13,602 nt of DNA, from NCBI GenBank assembly GCA_021202715.1, contig JAJQCL010000214.1, forward strand, positions 13,573 through 27,174, read 5' to 3'. Below, piece after piece: positions 13,580 through 13,602 of this stretch. A program made the position numbers and the translations under genes. The stretch is from Lachnospiraceae bacterium (GTDB lineage Bacteria > Bacillota > Clostridia > Lachnospirales > Lachnospiraceae). The notes beneath the pieces are model-generated. The model was not told the DNA's origin. It saw nothing but the letters and a program-made list of their open reading frames with translations, and made no database searches. Positions within the stretch are counted from its first letter, which is position 1; the number at the start of each line of letters is the position of its first letter.

Positions 13580-13602
13580 TAACGTAGTGATATGAATTGG
13601 AT

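Noticed and set aside
1..13602. CRISPR array, tRNA genes, prophage or insertion sequence ends
   Set aside because: No regularly spaced direct repeats, tRNA cloverleaf sequences, integrase or classical transposase with terminal inverted repeats were seen on either strand.

Overview
The window looks like chromosomal DNA from a GC-rich, spore-forming clostridium, most likely of the Lachnospiraceae. This rests on a SigK-type sporulation sigma factor, the firmicute gene order dgt-dnaG-rpoD-trmK, a type A RNase P RNA, and a PD-(D/E)XK 'transposase' of a kind common in that family. The family assignment is recognition from memory, not a database result.

Layout. (1) 1-1081: a minus-strand PD-(D/E)XK nuclease-family transposase with a C-terminal Gly/Gln/Leu/Glu tetrapeptide repeat, ending at a strong palindromic terminator (1-26). 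(2) 1082-1412: a divergent intergenic region with a symmetrical terminator-like hairpin and the promoter of the next gene. (3) 1413-3674: a large membrane-anchored L,D-transpeptidase with an acidic/basic cytoplasmic N-terminus, peptidoglycan-binding-type domains, a YkuD catalytic domain and a Thr/Glu/Ala repeat tail. (4) 3791-4453: sigK, without a pro-sequence. Its TTG start and ribosome binding site sit inside a terminator-like hairpin. (5) 4491-11751: a tight plus-strand operon with a good promoter: alpha/beta hydrolase, dgt, dnaG, rpoD, trmK and a TGS-domain nucleoside kinase. This is the 'macromolecular synthesis' cluster linking dNTP control, replication priming, the main sigma factor and tRNA modification. 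(6) 11793-12326: rnpB, with its own promoter and a greatly enlarged P12 region. (7) 12386-13579: a lipoprotein with a trigger-factor-like FKBP domain, probably an extracytoplasmic prolyl isomerase/chaperone.

No unmistakable new multigene system (defence island, CRISPR array, prophage) is visible. The most unusual items are: the roughly 175-nt structured expansion of RNase P RNA; the hairpin that holds the sigK ribosome binding site and start codon; an RpoD without region 1.1; and the long out-of-frame overlap of trmK with the following kinase gene.
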